Below are positions 1 to 6,932 of a stretch of 12,722 nt of DNA, piece after piece (position 1 is the first letter of the stretch; every line of letters starts with the position of its first letter). The position numbers and the translations under genes were made by a program. Under the pieces are notes generated by a model. That model worked only from the letters and a program-made list of their open reading frames with translations. It did no database searches and was not told where the DNA came from. Origin of the DNA: Bacteriovorax sp. UBA1852 (GTDB lineage Bacteria > Bdellovibrionota > Bacteriovoracia > Bacteriovoracales > Bacteriovoracaceae); assembly GCA_002338505.1 (NCBI GenBank), contig DDIK01000047.1, positions 1 to 12,722 on the forward strand, in the 5' to 3' direction.

Positions 1-288
1 GCAATCAAAACACTTCTTGGAAGTTAAATCTCTTATAGGCTCAAAAGATAGTTTTGCCTCAACAACAATACGGTCCCATTCAAGCTTCTTGTCATCTTCA
101 ATTTTTTGTAATTGCTCTTCTGGAGTTAATTCTTCTACATCTTCAGCGCCATCTTTTTCACTGTCGACATTCGTCTGAGCAGTTTCAGAATCTTTAATGT
201 CAAAGTCTAAAGGGCTTTTATCTTTACCCTTATCAAGAGAGCATGAGAAAAGTAGGTAAGTGATGATTAATAGGCTGAGATTTTTCAT
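1..288 (-). CDS. Lipoprotein, partial, possible haem-binding CxxCH protein
   Basis: The reading frame is open from an ATG at 288 down to the left edge (96 codons), so this is the N-terminal part of a longer gene. Residues 1-16 form a lipoprotein signal: a short basic start, a hydrophobic stretch and a lipobox LFS-C with Cys16. An acidic, low-complexity linker follows (about residues 20-65, rich in D, E and K), then a more ordered segment. The last visible residues are C93-F-D-C96. In CxxCH cytochrome or haem-binding (PF14376-like) proteins the next residue would be His, but it lies outside the window. A periplasm-facing, lipid-anchored haem protein is therefore an inference. The start has no strong Shine-Dalgarno sequence. 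An AT-rich TATAAA-like hexamer lies only 5 bases upstream of the ATG on this strand, so very short-leader or leaderless translation is possible. Confidence 0.6.
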   Translation of the reverse strand, partial: MKNLSLLIITYLLFSCSLDKGKDKSPLDFDIKDSETAQTNVDSEKDGAEDVEELTPEEQLQKIEDDKKLEWDRIVVEAKLSFEPIRDLTSKKCFDC

Positions 289-419
289 ACGTCTTTATAT
301 GCCTAAATAGTTCACTAATCTATGAACAATATCTAACTATGAAATAATTACTGCGAGGCGTTGCCTGGTGTGTATGTCATGATAAACAATTATTAACTAT
401 ATTTATAAAAGAGAAGAAG

Positions 420-1199
420 ATGAAAGTTCCTCTTAAAATTCAAGAAAACGAAATTGAGTCTGGGAAAATTTATATTTCATGTTTATTTGATGGAATAAGG
501 GACAATCTTTGCCATCTTGATACAGGCTCAACATATACATCTATAAAGTGGAATGAAAAATTTCTAAATTATCCAGTATCAGGATCTAAAGTATGTAGGA
601 GTGCCTCTGGTATCAGTGTTGAAGAGGAGATGATTACTCTAGAGTCATTTCGAATTGGCGAATTTGAAAAACATGATTTTGAAGTTGTTCGATACTGTGA
701 AGAGAAAGGGCAAGAATCGAGAATAGGAATGTCTCTTATGAGTAACTTATTTTTGAATTTTAATTTTTTAGAAGAGTCACTATTGTTAAAGACAAGTCCC
801 AATGAAAATCTTGAAAATATTTTAGAGATCGACAAGCGTGGTCTATTTTATGTTAATTCAGAAATAGAAGGAAGTATTTATAAAGCTTTGTGGGATACTG
901 GTGCAGAGCTTACGGTTGTAAACCCCGAAGTGATAGAGTCATTTTCTAAGAACTTTGAGTTTGTTATGGATATACCTGGAGGTTCAGATGCTACAGGAAG
1001 CAATGTTTTCTTTAAACTCTATAAGGGAAAGGGATTAAAAATTCAGGGGCATCAATTAGTTGGAAATGTTTTATCAATGAACTTTGAGCCTTTAAAAAAG
1101 AAACTCGGTGTTGATGTCGATATCATTCTTGGATTTAATCACATTCGTCAATTAAATTGGTCCTTTGATTTACACACCAAAACATGGTCGATGATATGA
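420..1199 (+). CDS. Two-lobed retropepsin-like aspartic protease
   Basis: Predicted cytosolic protein of 259 residues with no signal peptide or membrane segment. It holds two copies of the aspartic-protease active-site signature: L-D34-T-G-S near the start and W-D159-T-G-A in the second half. Each is followed about 70-80 residues later by the hydrophobic-hydrophobic-Gly element of the fold (RIGMSLM near residue 102 and IILGFNHI near residue 238), and then by strands like those after that element in retropepsin-like domains. The protein thus reads as two fused retropepsin-like domains, each able to give one catalytic Asp, as in pepsin. The substrate is unknown. It is the first gene of an overlapping set: its TGA shares bases with an ATG of the next gene (ATGA at 1196-1199). 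GAGAAG lies directly before the ATG, so its ribosome-binding site is weak. The family call is firm from the motifs; activity is inferred. Confidence 0.8.
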   Translation: MKVPLKIQENEIESGKIYISCLFDGIRDNLCHLDTGSTYTSIKWNEKFLNYPVSGSKVCRSASGISVEEEMITLESFRIGEFEKHDFEVVRYCEEKGQESRIGMSLMSNLFLNFNFLEESLLLKTSPNENLENILEIDKRGLFYVNSEIEGSIYKALWDTGAELTVVNPEVIESFSKNFEFVMDIPGGSDATGSNVFFKLYKGKGLKIQGHQLVGNVLSMNFEPLKKKLGVDVDIILGFNHIRQLNWSFDLHTKTWSMI

Positions 1200-1672
1200 A
1201 GTTTTTTAAATATTCGGATTATAGCAGTGTTGTAAATAACATCTTTATTTTATTAAAGAATGAAATAGAGTCTCATTTACCTATGGCCTATATTGAACAC
1301 ATCGGTTCTTCATCGATAAAAGGTGCCATCTCAAAGGGAGACCTAGATGTCCTTGTAGTTGTTGAGAAGACCAACTTTGATGATTCGTTGGAGCGCATAA
1401 AATCCTTAGGATATATTGAGAAGAAAAATACTTTAAGAACCGATAGTCTTTGTATGCTTATCACTGACAAGTATGATTATGATGTGGCCATTCAACTTGT
1501 CGTTAATGGTAGAGAACAAGAAAGCTTTGTTAGATTTAGAAACTTACTGGGAGCAAGACCATTGTTACTAGAAGAGTATAACAAATTAAAGATGAGCTCT
1601 ATCGATCTTACAGAAGATGAATATAGGCTCAGAAAGTCTAAGTATATTCAAAAGGTATTGAGCGGTGAATGA
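1196..1672 (+). CDS. GrpB (UPF0157) family nucleotidyltransferase-fold protein
   Basis: A 158-residue protein with the GrpB/UPF0157 signature: H35-I-G-S-S-S followed by S-K-G-D49-L-D51-V-L-V-V-V. This matches the G-S...D-x-D metal/nucleotide motif of the polymerase-beta-like nucleotidyltransferase fold. The length fits the family, which is usually about 160-190 residues. I chose the ATG at 1196 because it makes a 4-base ATGA overlap with the upstream stop, which is typical of translational coupling. An in-frame ATG at 1184 would add four residues and cannot be excluded. The 3' end overlaps the next gene, a P-loop kinase, by 8 bases. In actinobacteria GrpB domains occur fused to the dephospho-CoA kinase CoaE, so pairing with a small P-loop kinase is a recurring theme. 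The substrate of this family is not established. Confidence 0.85.
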   Translation: MKFFKYSDYSSVVNNIFILLKNEIESHLPMAYIEHIGSSSIKGAISKGDLDVLVVVEKTNFDDSLERIKSLGYIEKKNTLRTDSLCMLITDKYDYDVAIQLVVNGREQESFVRFRNLLGARPLLLEEYNKLKMSSIDLTEDEYRLRKSKYIQKVLSGE

Positions 1673-2222
1673 GTCTAAGGTGATTATTATATCCGGTCTT
1701 CCATGCACTGGGAAAACTACATTAGGTCATAAGATTGCTAAGCGATATAATTTGCCTTTTATCAGTAAGGACGCTGTAAAAGAGTCTCTTTTTGATAGTT
1801 TGGGTTGCGATACTAGAGAGTGGTCAAAAAGACTTGGGCAAGCGACGTATCCAATCCTTTATTACTTTATGGAATAGCAGTTAAAGGCTGGTAAGTCATT
1901 CACTGTTGAGAGTAATTTTCATCCTGAATATGATTCCAAAAGTTTTAGAGAACTAGGTAGCAAGTATGCTTTTAAGTCTCTATTAATTCAATCTGAGTGT
2001 GAGGGACAAGTGTTATATGAGAGATTTCTTACACGTTCACATTCAGCAGAGAGACACCCCGGTCATAGGGATCACCTTAATATTGCTGAGTTTAAGCACC
2101 TTCTCCTTGGTGGTGAGCTTGAATTATTAGACATCGAGACTCTGCCTTATCATTTCGATACCACAGATCTAGATTCTCTTGATCATGAAAGTTTATATGA
2201 TTTTATTGACTCAAATTTATAA
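1665..2222 (+). pseudogene. P-loop kinase (AAA_33-like), interrupted by one in-frame amber stop
   Basis: From a GTG at 1665 (AAAGG at 1651-1655, spacer 9) the frame encodes a small nucleotide kinase-like protein. Walker A is G11-L-P-C-T-G-K17-T-T after a beta strand, followed by an 'ISKDAVKE' segment. The frame meets a TAG at 1875-1877 (codon 71) and then continues without another stop to 2222. The second half keeps the family pattern: G-K-S-F-T-V-E-S-N-F shortly after the stop, then R-F-L-T-R and the arginine-rich R-H-P-G-H segment. Together they give about 185 codons, the usual size for AAA_33/shikimate-kinase-like proteins. The break is a single base change, with no frameshift. It may be a recent pseudogene, a sequencing error or a suppressed amber codon. 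A GTG at 2010 preceded by GAGGGA could restart the C-terminal half, but that half lacks the P-loop. Confidence 0.75.
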
Positions 2223-2297
2223 TCGGATAATTAAATACGAATATGACGGAATCGTCTAGAAACTATACAGTGTTTATTTTTAAGTGCTTTTTAAATT

Positions 2298-2326
2298 GAA
2301 ATTTACTCTTAAGGTGTTTAAATTTC
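2298..2326. repeat. AT-rich inverted repeat in the 2223-2399 gap
   Basis: GAAATTTA at 2298-2305 is matched by its exact reverse complement TAAATTTC at 2319-2326, with a 13-base spacer. The stem is purely weak pairs apart from the outer G-C, and no T-run follows. It is therefore not a convincing terminator and could be an operator or chance in AT-rich DNA. Nothing else clear is seen between the kinase remnant and the gene at 2400. Confidence 0.3.
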
Positions 2327-2399
2327 TAAATAAAAACTGGTTCCTTTTTTGCATAACAAGTCTTGTAGTATCTAAACATCAACTATACAAAGGTTTATT

Positions 2400-2954
2400 A
2401 TGAAGAAGGTATTTACTCTAATGTTGGTACTCCTGAGTGCAATCAGTTATGCTGATCAAGCAGAATGTAAAACAGCAACAAAGCCATCTTTTATTTCTAG
2501 TCTTACATCGATTGCTCAAGATATTTTAGGAAAATCATCGTATTTAGATAAGAGCTTTGAAACCACTTACGTAGCAAAACATTTTGAATGTAAATCAGGA
2601 AGAAATGGTTTTTGGCACATGATTCATCCTGACTTAGAAAAAAATATTGGTTCAAAAACTAGTAAATCAGAATGCGTTAATGAACTTACTACAATTACAA
2701 ATAATAACGGATATTATTGTGAAGAAGGTACAGGAGACTGGTTTATACTACACCCAGCTCTTAATAAGAATGTCAGCACTACTTTTACTAAGGTAAATTG
2801 CTTAAATAAATTAAAAAAATATACAAATAGCTCTGATTACTATTGTTCAAAGCTATCTAATGAGTTGTGGGAATACTCTCACCCTCAAAATAAAAGTAAC
2901 TCTCTTGTTGTTCTGACTGAAGAAAGGTGCTTAGTCTTATTAGGTCAAAATTAA
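2400..2954 (+). CDS. Secreted protein with three Cys/Trp/His-Pro repeats
   Basis: I do not recognise this family. Residues 1-18 form a clear Sec signal peptide (MKK start, hydrophobic core, cleavage probably after S-Y-A18). The mature protein (about 166 residues) carries three imperfect repeats of about 42-43 residues. In each repeat an aromatic residue and a Cys are followed by a Trp, then His-Pro, then a second Cys followed by a Leu: C64...W72...H76-P77...C92, C107...W114...H118-P119...C134 and C149...W157...H161-P162...C177. The Cys-to-Cys distance inside each unit is 27-28 residues, which suggests one disulfide per unit in the periplasm or outside the cell. AAAGG at 2389-2393 with a 6-base spacer supports the ATG. 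It appears to be a single-gene unit. The function is unknown; a ligand-binding or envelope role would be a guess. Confidence 0.75.
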   Translation: MKKVFTLMLVLLSAISYADQAECKTATKPSFISSLTSIAQDILGKSSYLDKSFETTYVAKHFECKSGRNGFWHMIHPDLEKNIGSKTSKSECVNELTTITNNNGYYCEEGTGDWFILHPALNKNVSTTFTKVNCLNKLKKYTNSSDYYCSKLSNELWEYSHPQNKSNSLVVLTEERCLVLLGQN

Positions 2955-3046
2955 TTATTGCATTTTACATAATGCGCAATGGCATGTCTTTATCAAATCC
3001 CACATGATACCATAAAGTGACACTCACACATTTATTGGAGACTATC

Positions 3047-4108
3047 ATGGAATTGATGTTTAATGCTTCCGGAATCCTTTCGCGCGGTAAAGGACTAACT
3101 TTTGACGACGTACTTCTAATCCCTCGCTACAGCGAAATTTCTTCAAGAAAACACCCTAGCTTAAAGACTCAAATTACTAAGAATCACTCAATTAACGTTC
3201 CCATTGTTTCGGCAAATATGGATACGGTAACAGGGCCCGAAATGGCAATCGCCATGGCCGATCTTGGAGGCCTAGGTATTCTCCATCGTTTCATGGATCA
3301 TGAAACTCAAGTTAAGAACGTAAAAGATATTAAAAAACACATTGAAAACAATAATCTCAATCTTCCTGTCGCGGCCTCTGTTGGTGTTAAAGAAGATGGC
3401 ATGAGAAGAGCAGATCTCTTAAGTGATACAGGCGTTGATATTTTAACGATTGATATCGCTCACGGTGACTCAATCATGATGATGGAAGTCCTTGAATACG
3501 TAAAAAAGAAATACCCTCATATTGATGTTATCGCAGGTAATGTCGCAACACCTGATGGGGTTCTAAGAATGATAGAGCGCGGAGCCGATGCTGTAAAAGT
3601 TGGAATTGGGCCTGGAAGTATGTGCACGACAAGAATCATTACAGGGCACGGAGTTCCTCAATTAACTGCCGTAGCTCTTTGCGTGCAAGAAGCAATGAAA
3701 CATGGGGTTCCTGTGATTGCAGATGGTGGACTTAAAAATTCAGGTGATATGGTTAAGGCGCTCAGTGCTGGGGCAAGCTCATGTATGGTGGGCTCCCTTG
3801 TTTCTGGAACTCTTGAAACACCAGGTGAAGTAAAGAGTGGGATGAAAGAGTATCGCGGAATGGCGTCAAAAGCGGCACAAGTTTCATGGAGAGGTGAGCT
3901 TCCTAAGGGGATGGCCGCAGAGGGAGTTGATACTTTGATCCCTTGCAAAGGTCCTGTGGAAAATATTATCAATGAATTAACCGGTGGTATAAGAAGTGGA
4001 ATGACATATCTTGGGGTTGACTCACTTGATAAAATGAAAGAGATTGCTGTCTTTATGGAAATGTCTTCAAGTGGTATGTTTGAATCTAAACCACATGGGC
4101 AAAACTGA
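3047..4108 (+). CDS. IMP dehydrogenase/GMP reductase family protein lacking CBS domains
   Basis: A (beta/alpha)8-barrel enzyme of purine nucleotide metabolism that either oxidises IMP to XMP (GuaB) or reduces GMP to IMP (GuaC). Visible motifs: G-L-T-F-D-D-V-L-L-I-P (16-26), V-S-A-N-M-D-T-V (54-61), the nucleotide loop G-P-G-S-M-C193-T-T with the catalytic Cys, A-D-G-G (225-228), Y-R-G-M (269-272) and G-G-I-R-S-G-M (313-319). The chain passes from L-G-G-L-G-I-L-H directly to the next strand, so the tandem CBS insert of standard IMPDH is absent. The total is 353 residues against about 490. The flap around residues 279-291 is short, as in GMP reductase, while the P-x-K-G and S-S-S-G-M-F-E-S ends look more like IMPDH, so I leave the reaction open. 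The ATG at 3047 has GGAG at 3037-3040 with a 6-base spacer; an in-frame GTG at 3017 has no comparable site. It probably forms an operon with the acyltransferase 29 bases downstream. Confidence 0.85.
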   Translation: MELMFNASGILSRGKGLTFDDVLLIPRYSEISSRKHPSLKTQITKNHSINVPIVSANMDTVTGPEMAIAMADLGGLGILHRFMDHETQVKNVKDIKKHIENNNLNLPVAASVGVKEDGMRRADLLSDTGVDILTIDIAHGDSIMMMEVLEYVKKKYPHIDVIAGNVATPDGVLRMIERGADAVKVGIGPGSMCTTRIITGHGVPQLTAVALCVQEAMKHGVPVIADGGLKNSGDMVKALSAGASSCMVGSLVSGTLETPGEVKSGMKEYRGMASKAAQVSWRGELPKGMAAEGVDTLIPCKGPVENIINELTGGIRSGMTYLGVDSLDKMKEIAVFMEMSSSGMFESKPHGQN

Positions 4109-4137
4109 ACTTATTAGTCGGTTAACAAAGGGAACAG

Positions 4138-5925
4138 ATGCTTTTGTCATCATTAGAAAAAGATGTTTTATCTTATCCAAAGCTTAAAGAGAGAATCGAT
4201 AGAAGCGATGACCCTAAGAAAGCTAGATCTAAGGCGTTAAAGAACCTTGACGAAATGAAAGCTGATTTTTCTGAAAGAACAATTAAGCTCATGGAAAAAG
4301 GATTTGATGCTGCATTAACCACTCTCTATGATGGTATTAACTTCAATGAGAATGGAGTTAATCTACGTGAGCTTATGAGCAAAGGAAGCGTGGTTCTTGT
4401 TCCAAATCATCAGTCTCATGCTGATTACGTTGCGATTAATTATAAGTTTTATAAGAAATATAATCGGCCTCTCTATGTGGCCGGTGGTGACAATCTCAAT
4501 ATATTTCCAATTGGAAAAATATTTAGAGGCGGTGGCTGCTTCTTTATAAGAAGATCTTTTCAAAGTGATATTATCTATAAACTAACAATGGAAGCTTATC
4601 TCTACGCGCTGTTAAAACAAAAACAGCCAATTGAGTTCTTCTTTGAAGGTGGTAGAACGAGAAGCGGGAAGCTTAGACCTCCTAAGTTTGGTCTCTATAG
4701 TATGCTCCTTGAAGCACATAGCCACTTACCTGAAGGTAATAAGGGAGAACTTTACTTTGTACCTGTAAGTATTGCTCATGAGTATGTACCAGAACAAAGA
4801 GCGCTAGCAAAAGAGATGATGGGTGGTAAGAAAGTTAAGGAAAATGCTAGCCAAATTCTTGGTCTTTTCAAACTCATTGCTTATCAATTTGGAAATGTTC
4901 ACATCAATGTCGGAACACCAATTGTTGCCCACAAGCTTGAAGACGAGAGAAAGAATAAGAAAGCTGTTCTTGATTTAGCTTTTAAATGCTTTAGAAGAGT
5001 CGGAAAGCAAATGGTTGTAACACCAACTTCGCTACTCGTTCTTATTATGCTTGATGAAACAACCGGTGCGATTAAGTGGGCTGATATTATTGCTAAGGCC
5101 AAAGCGATTGTTCAATTTTGTATGAAGTTTGATATACCCTTTACTGATAGTCTTGAAGTTAGCAAGCTTGAAAAGACTCTCGGGCGTGCGATTGATATCA
5201 TGATTAGTAACGATAAGGTTGAAGTTATTGGTCGCCACGATAACTCAACAGTCTTTTATTCGATTAAAAAGGAATGTCGTGGAGAACTACTCTTTTTCAA
5301 AAATACTATTCTTCATCACTTCATAATTCCTTGGACTATAAATCTTGCTTGGATCAATCTCTTTTCAGGTAAGATTGAAAACGTAGAAGATTTAAAGAAG
5401 TTCTTTATGGAGCAAAGAGACCAGCTTAAGCATGAGTTTTATCTGCCGACAATTAAGGAATACTTCTCAAAAACTCTTCGAGTACTATCTGATGCCGTGG
5501 GCAGAGAGATTACTTCGCTAGAAGAATGTATGAATCTCAACTACCGTGAACTCTATCAGGTTGCTTCAAATCTAGGAATATTTTCTAGAACTTTAAGTTA
5601 TATAAATGAAGCTTATTATGTTGGTGCTATTACACTCTTGGCTTTTGAAAGAGAAGGTGTAGAGCTTTTTAAAGGAACTGACTTTGATGATAAATTTAAA
5701 GCAGTGTTTGATAATGAGCTTAAGGTAAATCGAATTATTAGGTTTCCCGAATCACATAATATTGAGCTTATGAAAAACATGCGCAAATACTTTATTCAAA
5801 ATGATTTCATGACGAAGGTTGAAGGCTCTTATAAAATAGATGATATTGAGGCACTGAGACTCTACGTCTCTCGTCTTGAAAAAGAAATCAGTGAACAATT
5901 AAAATTTAATTTAAAAGCTATATAA
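4138..5925 (+). CDS. plsB: Glycerol-3-phosphate acyltransferase, PlsB-like
   Basis: Catalyses the first acylation of glycerol-3-phosphate in membrane phospholipid synthesis (family-level knowledge) and probably acts as a peripheral inner-membrane enzyme. All four acyltransferase blocks are present in order. Block I is N-H91-Q-S-H-A-D96-Y (catalytic HX4D), block II is G-C-F-F-I-R-R (about 133-139), block III is F-E170-G-G-R-T-R-S-G-K, and block IV is V-P-V-S-I-A-H-E (about 208-215). The segment A-G-G-D-N-L-N-I-F-P-I-G before block II closely follows the PlsB pattern rather than PlsC. At 595 residues it is shorter than the 807-residue E. coli PlsB, mainly because it lacks most of the N-terminal extension. 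AAAGGGA at 4127-4133 with a 4-base spacer supports the ATG. It follows the IMPDH-like gene closely and is followed after one base by the next gene, so the three are probably cotranscribed. Confidence 0.9.
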   Translation: MLLSSLEKDVLSYPKLKERIDRSDDPKKARSKALKNLDEMKADFSERTIKLMEKGFDAALTTLYDGINFNENGVNLRELMSKGSVVLVPNHQSHADYVAINYKFYKKYNRPLYVAGGDNLNIFPIGKIFRGGGCFFIRRSFQSDIIYKLTMEAYLYALLKQKQPIEFFFEGGRTRSGKLRPPKFGLYSMLLEAHSHLPEGNKGELYFVPVSIAHEYVPEQRALAKEMMGGKKVKENASQILGLFKLIAYQFGNVHINVGTPIVAHKLEDERKNKKAVLDLAFKCFRRVGKQMVVTPTSLLVLIMLDETTGAIKWADIIAKAKAIVQFCMKFDIPFTDSLEVSKLEKTLGRAIDIMISNDKVEVIGRHDNSTVFYSIKKECRGELLFFKNTILHHFIIPWTINLAWINLFSGKIENVEDLKKFFMEQRDQLKHEFYLPTIKEYFSKTLRVLSDAVGREITSLEECMNLNYRELYQVASNLGIFSRTLSYINEAYYVGAITLLAFEREGVELFKGTDFDDKFKAVFDNELKVNRIIRFPESHNIELMKNMRKYFIQNDFMTKVEGSYKIDDIEALRLYVSRLEKEISEQLKFNLKAI

Positions 5926-5926
5926 A

Positions 5927-6310
5927 ATGACAAATATACCTGCACAAAATATCCGCTTACTTTCAAAAACAAATTTAGAGAACTTGAGGGGGTGGACTTC
6001 GATTTCATTAGAGCTGCAAAACTTCATACATGAATCTCCAAAAATTGAAATGCAAAATGCAGATATTATTTTTGAATCTTTCAATAATGGAGCTTCTTTT
6101 AGTATTTCTAGAGCTATCACAGGCCATATTAATCCTGAGAAGTATGAAATTAGGGATATATCTATGAAATCTTACATCAGAGAGGAGCTTTTGCTCGACC
6201 TTGAGAATGATTTTTCTGCAGTTGTTGCGGATATTCTTGGAGATGGAGATCTAATACGTTTGACCTTTTTGTCATCAAGCATTAAAATCTGTGTTGATAG
6301 GATTGTCTAA
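5927..6310 (+). CDS. Hypothetical protein downstream of plsB
   Basis: A 127-residue protein that I do not recognise. It has no signal peptide, no membrane segment and no cysteine motif (one Cys near the C-terminus). It looks like a small soluble alpha/beta protein with several hydrophobic strand-like stretches, for example around A-D-I-I-F-E and L-I-R-L-T-F-L. The ATG begins one base after the plsB stop codon, which strongly suggests translational coupling and cotranscription; no separate Shine-Dalgarno sequence is visible. A promoter for the translation operon begins just after its stop, so it is the last gene of the upstream operon. The position and the clean spacing argue that it is real. 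No function is proposed. Confidence 0.65.
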   Translation: MTNIPAQNIRLLSKTNLENLRGWTSISLELQNFIHESPKIEMQNADIIFESFNNGASFSISRAITGHINPEKYEIRDISMKSYIREELLLDLENDFSAVVADILGDGDLIRLTFLSSSIKICVDRIV

Positions 6311-6321
6311 TGCAATTTATT

Positions 6322-6349
6322 TTGCCATTTAACATAACATAATGATAAT
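6322..6349 (+). promoter_or_regulatory. Sigma-70-type promoter for infC-rpmI-rplT
   Basis: TTGCCA (6322-6327) and GATAAT (6344-6349) are separated by 16 bases. Each differs from the sigma-70 consensus at one position. Predicted transcription starts near 6356, giving a leader of about 25 bases before the infC start. This is too short for a large leader riboswitch, so regulation more likely acts at initiation codon choice. Confidence 0.6.
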
Positions 6350-6380
6350 ACTATCTTTTATAAATATCTGGAGGTGAGTT

Positions 6381-6923
6381 ATTAGAGACAAAAAGGGAAA
6401 GAAGAATCAAGGTCCGAGACTTAATGAAGAAATTAGGATCCCTGAATGTCGATTGGTTGGAGAAAGTGAAGCTTATGGAATTGTATCATTATCCAGAGCT
6501 AAAGAGATTGCAGATGAACTCGGTCTAGACCTTGTTGAGATCTCTCCAACAGCAAAACCACCAGTAGTTAAAGTTATCGATTACGGTAAGTTTAAGTACG
6601 ATCAGCAGAAGAAGGCTCAAGAGGCCAAGAAGAAGCAAGTTAAAGTTCAGCTGAAAGAAATCCAATTGAGACCAAATATTGAAGCCCATGATCTTGAGAC
6701 AAAACTCAAGAGAGCTTATAAGTTTCTTGATCAGAGTGACAAAGTTAAATTTGTTATGCAATTTAGAGGTCGTGAAATGGCCTATCGAGATGCTGGAAAA
6801 CAAAAGTTTGAAAGTATTATTGCGGGTGTTTGTGAGCATGGTGCAATTATTGAGAGTCCAATAAAAATGATGGGTAATAGAATTATCACTATTTTAGCTC
6901 CATCTAAGAAAAAAGAAGCCTAA
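6381..6923 (+). CDS. infC: Translation initiation factor IF-3 with AUU start
   Basis: IF-3 binds the 30S subunit and checks the start codon and initiator tRNA. The 180-residue product has the canonical N-terminal pattern (G-P-R-L-N-E-E-I-R-I-P), the N-domain, a Lys/Gln-rich linker helix (about residues 77-92) and the C-domain with K-E-I-Q-L-R-P and F-R-G-R-E-M. The start must be ATT at 6381. An in-frame TGA lies at 6375-6377, GGAGG at 6370-6374 is spaced 6 bases from the ATT, and the conserved N-terminus begins right after it. A TTG at 6453 would delete the conserved first 24 residues and has no ribosome-binding site. AUU starts on infC are known in E. coli and many other bacteria. They allow IF-3 to repress its own synthesis by rejecting the rare codon. 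It is the first gene of the operon with rpmI and rplT. Confidence 0.95.
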   Translation: MRDKKGKKNQGPRLNEEIRIPECRLVGESEAYGIVSLSRAKEIADELGLDLVEISPTAKPPVVKVIDYGKFKYDQQKKAQEAKKKQVKVQLKEIQLRPNIEAHDLETKLKRAYKFLDQSDKVKFVMQFRGREMAYRDAGKQKFESIIAGVCEHGAIIESPIKMMGNRIITILAPSKKKEA

Positions 6924-6932
6924 GGCCTAATA

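Noticed and set aside
310..327. GTTCA-N8-TGAAC inverted repeat in the left divergent intergenic region
   Set aside because: Only 5-bp arms with a long spacer and no clear promoter alignment; it is expected by chance in AT-rich DNA.
2958..2979. TTGCATT...AATGCGCAA imperfect hairpin after the three-repeat gene as a terminator
   Set aside because: It is a short stem with a bulge and no T-run after it; too weak to call.
3017..3046. Earlier GTG start for the IMPDH-like gene
   Set aside because: It has no ribosome-binding site, while ATG 3047 has GGAG at ideal spacing and matches the family N-terminus.
3658..3972. Antisense open frame inside the IMPDH-like gene
   Set aside because: It mirrors a strongly conserved coding region and shows no protein features or ribosome-binding site.
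6525..6839. Antisense open frame inside infC
   Set aside because: It is a compositional shadow of the AAG/GAA-rich infC sequence; its translation is a low-complexity Leu/Phe-rich string.
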